From NCBI GenBank assembly GCA_037577475.1, contig CM075186.1, positions 1,497,501 through 1,561,500 on the forward strand: a stretch of 64,000 nt of DNA, given 5' to 3'. How positions within the stretch are numbered: position 1 is the stretch's first letter; each line of letters starts with the position of its first letter. The notes under the pieces were generated by a model. The model was not told the DNA's origin. It saw only the letters and a program-made list of their open reading frames with translations, and ran no database searches. The translations under genes and the position numbers were made by a program. The DNA comes from Chaunax sp. Z400. Taxonomy: Eukaryota; Chordata; Actinopteri; Lophiiformes; Chaunacidae. Positions 60,721 through 64,000 of the stretch are shown in pieces.

Positions 60721-61257
60721 GATATATTTTCATTTGAACTGAATGTCAGAAAGGATTATGACATCATCACATTCTGTCTTATTCATGTTTTACAGAGCGT
60801 CCAAATGTGTTGGAGTCCTTGTTGTAGAAAACGTCCTCTGTCACTGCAGCTGTCTGTGATTTGTGTGATTTGGTCTTGTAGCCTCCATCAGCCCCTCCTC
60901 CACCACACATCCACCCTCCTATAGCTCCTGAGTACTGAGCAACATGCACGTTTATATTGTGCAATAATCTGATTTATCATGTACAAACCTGCTGCTGGAC
61001 ACTCATCTTATTTATGCTTCATGTTGTTAGTCCCTGTTTTTACCTTGTTCTGTCGTCTTTAATTTAATGTTCTTATTTAGTTTGTCTGCTGCTCTAAGAG
61101 AGTCACTCTGTCCATCTATAATAACAATAAAGTGAGTCATGTCTGAACTTTGGCTCCAGGTGAAAACAAGTAAACATGATAAAAATAAAATATAAAAATG
61201 TTGGCAGCAAAGACTGAAATCTAAGTGAGATTAAATAACTTAATTTTTCCAGATTCT
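60721..61257. other. Unassigned noncoding DNA
   Basis: Possibly further degraded element sequence; nothing was recognised. Confidence 0.25.
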
Positions 61258-61552
61258 GATGCTTGAAACTAGAATATAAATATTTTAGAGCCGTTTGATC
61301 GATGCTGACAGAACAAAATGTTTAGCATTTTATCTTTTCCACATCTTCTCATTTGAAGAGGTTTGTGTGCATCGTTTGTTCCAAGAACCGATCAGATAAC
61401 CTTTAATAAATCAGCAGGCTGTTTGTTTCTTATGAGAAGACATTTAAAGCACACATTTATCATCGTGTGATACATCTTACATTTTCATCATTTCTTTCTC
61501 TGTCTCATTTCTAGCAGTAGTACAAGTACATTTATCTTAGTCAGGATTACTT
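61258..61552 (+). repeat. Dispersed repeat, copy 2 (partner at 1252-1507)
   Basis: GATGCTTGAAACTAGAATAT, TTTTAGAGCCGTTTGATCGA, TTATCTTTTCCACATCTTCTC, TCTCATTTCTAGCAGTAGTA and TACATTTATCTTAG are colinear with copy 1. This copy is about 40 bp longer. Confidence 0.6.
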
Positions 61553-61742
61553 ATGGTATAAGCACAGGGTGGAATATTCCAGAGCACACAGACAACCTTT
61601 CAGGGTCTGTCCTGCCTTTCAACCAGTTTCAGCTGGTTAATAGGAACTGTGTGCATCATATTATGAGACCTTATTACAGCTGATTGATGATGTTTATCTG
61701 TATGTCATCATAATGTATTATAAGTATCAGTGATCAGTATCA
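61553..61742. other. Unassigned noncoding DNA
   Basis: Nothing was recognised. Confidence 0.25.
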
Positions 61743-62564
61743 CCCTCCTTTAACTTTTAATGTAATATCAGTAACACGATAGTTTTTTTATACATTGCCA
61801 CCATTATGTCAGTCATTTAGTGTGAACCCAGGCCGTATAGCTATGGAGGCATTCATAGTGTATTGTAATGCATTCATAATGTCTGATGTACTACATCAAC
61901 AGTTATTTTATAAATTACACTTATGATTAATTATAAGTTCTTAGGGTGTTTTTGACTAGTTATAAACCTGAGGTTGAGTGATGGGGCTTATAACACATAT
62001 AACTATACCTACATCTATAACATAAACTATGACAAGTCATGCAGGCACATAATAATCATTTATGACGCTGCAGACATTCTTTTTAGTGAATGAAAATACA
62101 TTAAACGTCACTTACCAACAATAATGGAGCGTTGTTGTTCTAGTTTTGTTTATTGTCTTTATTTATGTTTTTTAAATAAATAAACAATCAAACAAACACG
62201 CAAGTAAGTACGTAAGTATGCTATAATAATCGTCACATTTTTCAGTAAAGTGAAGCACATATTGATCTGTTATAATAACGCTGCATTGTTGCTATACATA
62301 TATCTTTACTGGAGCTGAGTGTCTGCAGGAGACTTTAGGGAGTTATAATGTATTATAAGCCCCATCAGTCAACCTCTAGTTTATATCCATTATGAGTCAC
62401 ATCTGTAACTTTTTATGATTATTTAAACATTATGTATGTTTATGACTGTAGCCATGAAGCATTATGAATGCATTATAATACACTATGAAGCCTCCATAGC
62501 ACACAGAGATGTAGATGTGGTGTTTCTGATATTACATTCAAAGTGGTGTTAAAGGGTTGGAGGT
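61743..62564. mobile_element. Large foldback element, about 820 bp, arms over 200 bp
   Basis: The left arm carries CCTCCTTTAAC, TTAATGTAATATCAGTAACA, CTATGGAGGCATTCATAGTG, AATGCATTCATAATG and TGATGGGGCTTATAACACAT. The right arm carries the reverse complements in mirrored order: ATGTATTATAAGCCCCATCA, ATTATGAATGCATTATAATA, CACTATGAAGCCTCCATAG, GATATTACATTCAAAGTGG, GTTAAAGGG. The unique centre (about 61990-62320) is AT-rich and noncoding. The outermost blocks read CCTTTAA/TTAAAGG, so it may have used a TTAA-like target as the Angel-like MITEs do, but the arm sequence is different. Confidence 0.85.
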
Positions 62565-63585
62565 ATTTAGTTAATCTTATACAGCTGACATATGGACTAT
62601 TTATGCTTTGATTCCTCAGTAGTGAACTCATGTTAATTATGTTTCATTTGGTAAAAACAGGCAGTTGGTACAGAACCAGGTGGTGAACAGTGTGAAAGTT
62701 AAAACCATGTTAGTCTAAACACCTGCTCAGTAGCAGTTAACTGTTCTGTTATTCTTCACATCCTCTCACTCGTCCCTCTGGTTGTGCTCTGTTATTACTA
62801 CTGATGTCTATCAGTCTCATTATTATTATTATTAGTGCTATCACCAGGTGAAGGATGCCAGGGAGGCTGTAGTTTGGGTGATAACAGATGGAGCCCTTCA
62901 CAGACACGAAACTGACATGGTGGTGGATGATAAAGATGTGAAGAGAGACTCAGCAGGGAGGCGGACAAGGGTTATTTAAAGCGTAAGGAGCGCTGTGATT
63001 GGCTCCCTGACCTCGTTAACTGCGCCTGCAGCTGTCAATATGACTTATAATTACAGGCGGGGAGGGAGGGACGTGGGAGCGACTGTATGCAGGCATGTGC
63101 GACAAGGAGACATCAGGTTTGGCATGAAACGGACAGACGGGCTTATGGTGCCGCCCTGACTCAGTCTGGGAATAACCACAAACTGGGAATAGCGGGGTGG
63201 CAGCAGTGTGTAGGCTGGTGTGAACAGCCTGCAAGCATGTGTGTGAGTCAGAGAGAAAGAAAGACACACTATTTCATCAGAGGATTCATGGTTAACCCCT
63301 GTGTGGTGTTCAGGCTCCGTGGGAAACAGTTTAAATGCTTACACAAAGAAAAAATACCCTGAGGTGATCAACAAGTGTTGCATCATAGCACACGCTATGC
63401 TGATGTCGTGACATGATGTCATCGTCTCATGTCAAATTAAGCAACATGTGTTTATCGTCAGTAGTTATTAATACGATGATCCATAATGGAGGATCTCTTT
63501 ATTTGATTTAACTTCATGTTGTGTTTCACCGGATGGAGGAGAACACAACAGCTTCACTGAGACTCTTTGAAAGCTTGTCAGTAAA
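62565..63585. other. Unassigned DNA with a compact regulatory-looking stretch
   Basis: No gene was recognised. An ATT run lies at 62818-62836. The part at 62975-63080 combines a CCAAT-type GTGATTGGCT, GTTAAC, TATGACTTATAATTACAG and a GGGAGGGAGGG block, and resembles promoter or enhancer sequence. Short frames downstream (63016-63362) are on both strands and unsupported. Confidence 0.3.
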
Positions 63586-63612
63586 GTGTGTGTGTGTGTG
63601 TGTGTGTGTGTG
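63586..63612 (+). repeat. GT microsatellite, about 13 units
   Basis: A pure GT run. Confidence 0.95.
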
Positions 63613-64000
63613 ATGCAGCGTTCTCCTCATAATCACACTTCTACAGGCCTTATGAAGGACACACAACCTCTTTGAATTGGTGTCTCAGTAGGGAACAGAG
63701 TAGCCCCCTCTGTAAAAGTGTGTGCATGCATGCAGGTGTGTGTATTTGTTTACCTACACAGGAGCCATGTGTAATCTGGGCTGCATCACATCAGCCTGCT
63801 TAAGTTGGTTTACTGATGCTGAGAGTCCCTCTGCTGCTCCTCAGAGTGGGGCCACCTGGACAACACAGGATGAGGCAGGAGGAGTGTGATTAGATTGTGT
63901 TATGAGCCGGGAGAGGAAAACAATGACATTTTTCTTGGGTGAAGCTGGCAGCTCAGCCAGCAGCAGGGGACATCAGATAACACAAGACGAATGTCGCTCG
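63613..64000. other. Unassigned noncoding DNA to window end
   Basis: Nothing was recognised. Confidence 0.25.

Overview
This window reads as vertebrate, most likely teleost (ray-finned) fish, nuclear DNA from an intergenic or intronic region. The evidence is the content: long CA/TG and GA microsatellites, Tc1/mariner transposase wreckage, short foldback elements whose ends read TTAAAGG...CCTTTAA, a Harbinger-like MITE, a hAT-like MITE with an 8-bp target duplication, and no bacterial-type gene packing. I found no intact protein-coding gene, tRNA, rRNA or CRISPR array. Every open frame above about 200 codons lies partly or wholly inside a simple repeat. The other long frames overlap open frames on the opposite strand and match no family I recognise.

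Layout. 1-5 kb: unassigned DNA, one copy of a dispersed repeat (1252-1507) whose partner lies at 61.3 kb, a tRNA-like SINE fragment, a GC-rich tandem array (3.8 kb) and a dead Tc1-like transposase (4.15-4.8 kb). 5-14.7 kb: mostly unassigned, with a 70-bp direct duplication (5.8 and 6.4 kb) and several repeat fragments. 14.7-15.8 kb: a 1.1-kb TG-based compound array. 16.8-17.5 kb: a 21-bp tandem array and a 300-bp ATT array. 19.6-25.1 kb: accessory DNA rich in repeats, holding a 33-bp minisatellite inside a dispersed element, a 539-bp hAT-type MITE, a Harbinger-type MITE inserted into an older repeat, and a foldback MITE. 25-36 kb: mostly unassigned, with CA and GA arrays. 36.17-37.13 kb: a nearly 1-kb CA array. 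39-41.6 kb: two adjacent foldback MITEs. 44.6-45.5 kb: an 18/29-bp minisatellite. 48-50.4 kb: two more foldback MITEs, each interrupted by a second repeat family. 52.7-53.6 kb: a second copy of the minisatellite-bearing element. 56.3-57.7 kb: a CRE motif, a G-rich block and a CpG-rich stretch that is the best promoter candidate in the window. 60.2-60.7 kb: a second dead Tc1/mariner-type transposase on the minus strand. 61.7-62.6 kb: a large inverted repeat.

There are no genes here to form a pathway. The biology is transposon and tandem-repeat turnover: nesting, foldback structures and expansion of short motifs inside mobile elements. The most unusual signal is a dispersed element family with three recognisable copies, two of which carry the same 33-bp minisatellite in opposite orientation. 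Family names are from memory of consensus motifs and were not checked by search.
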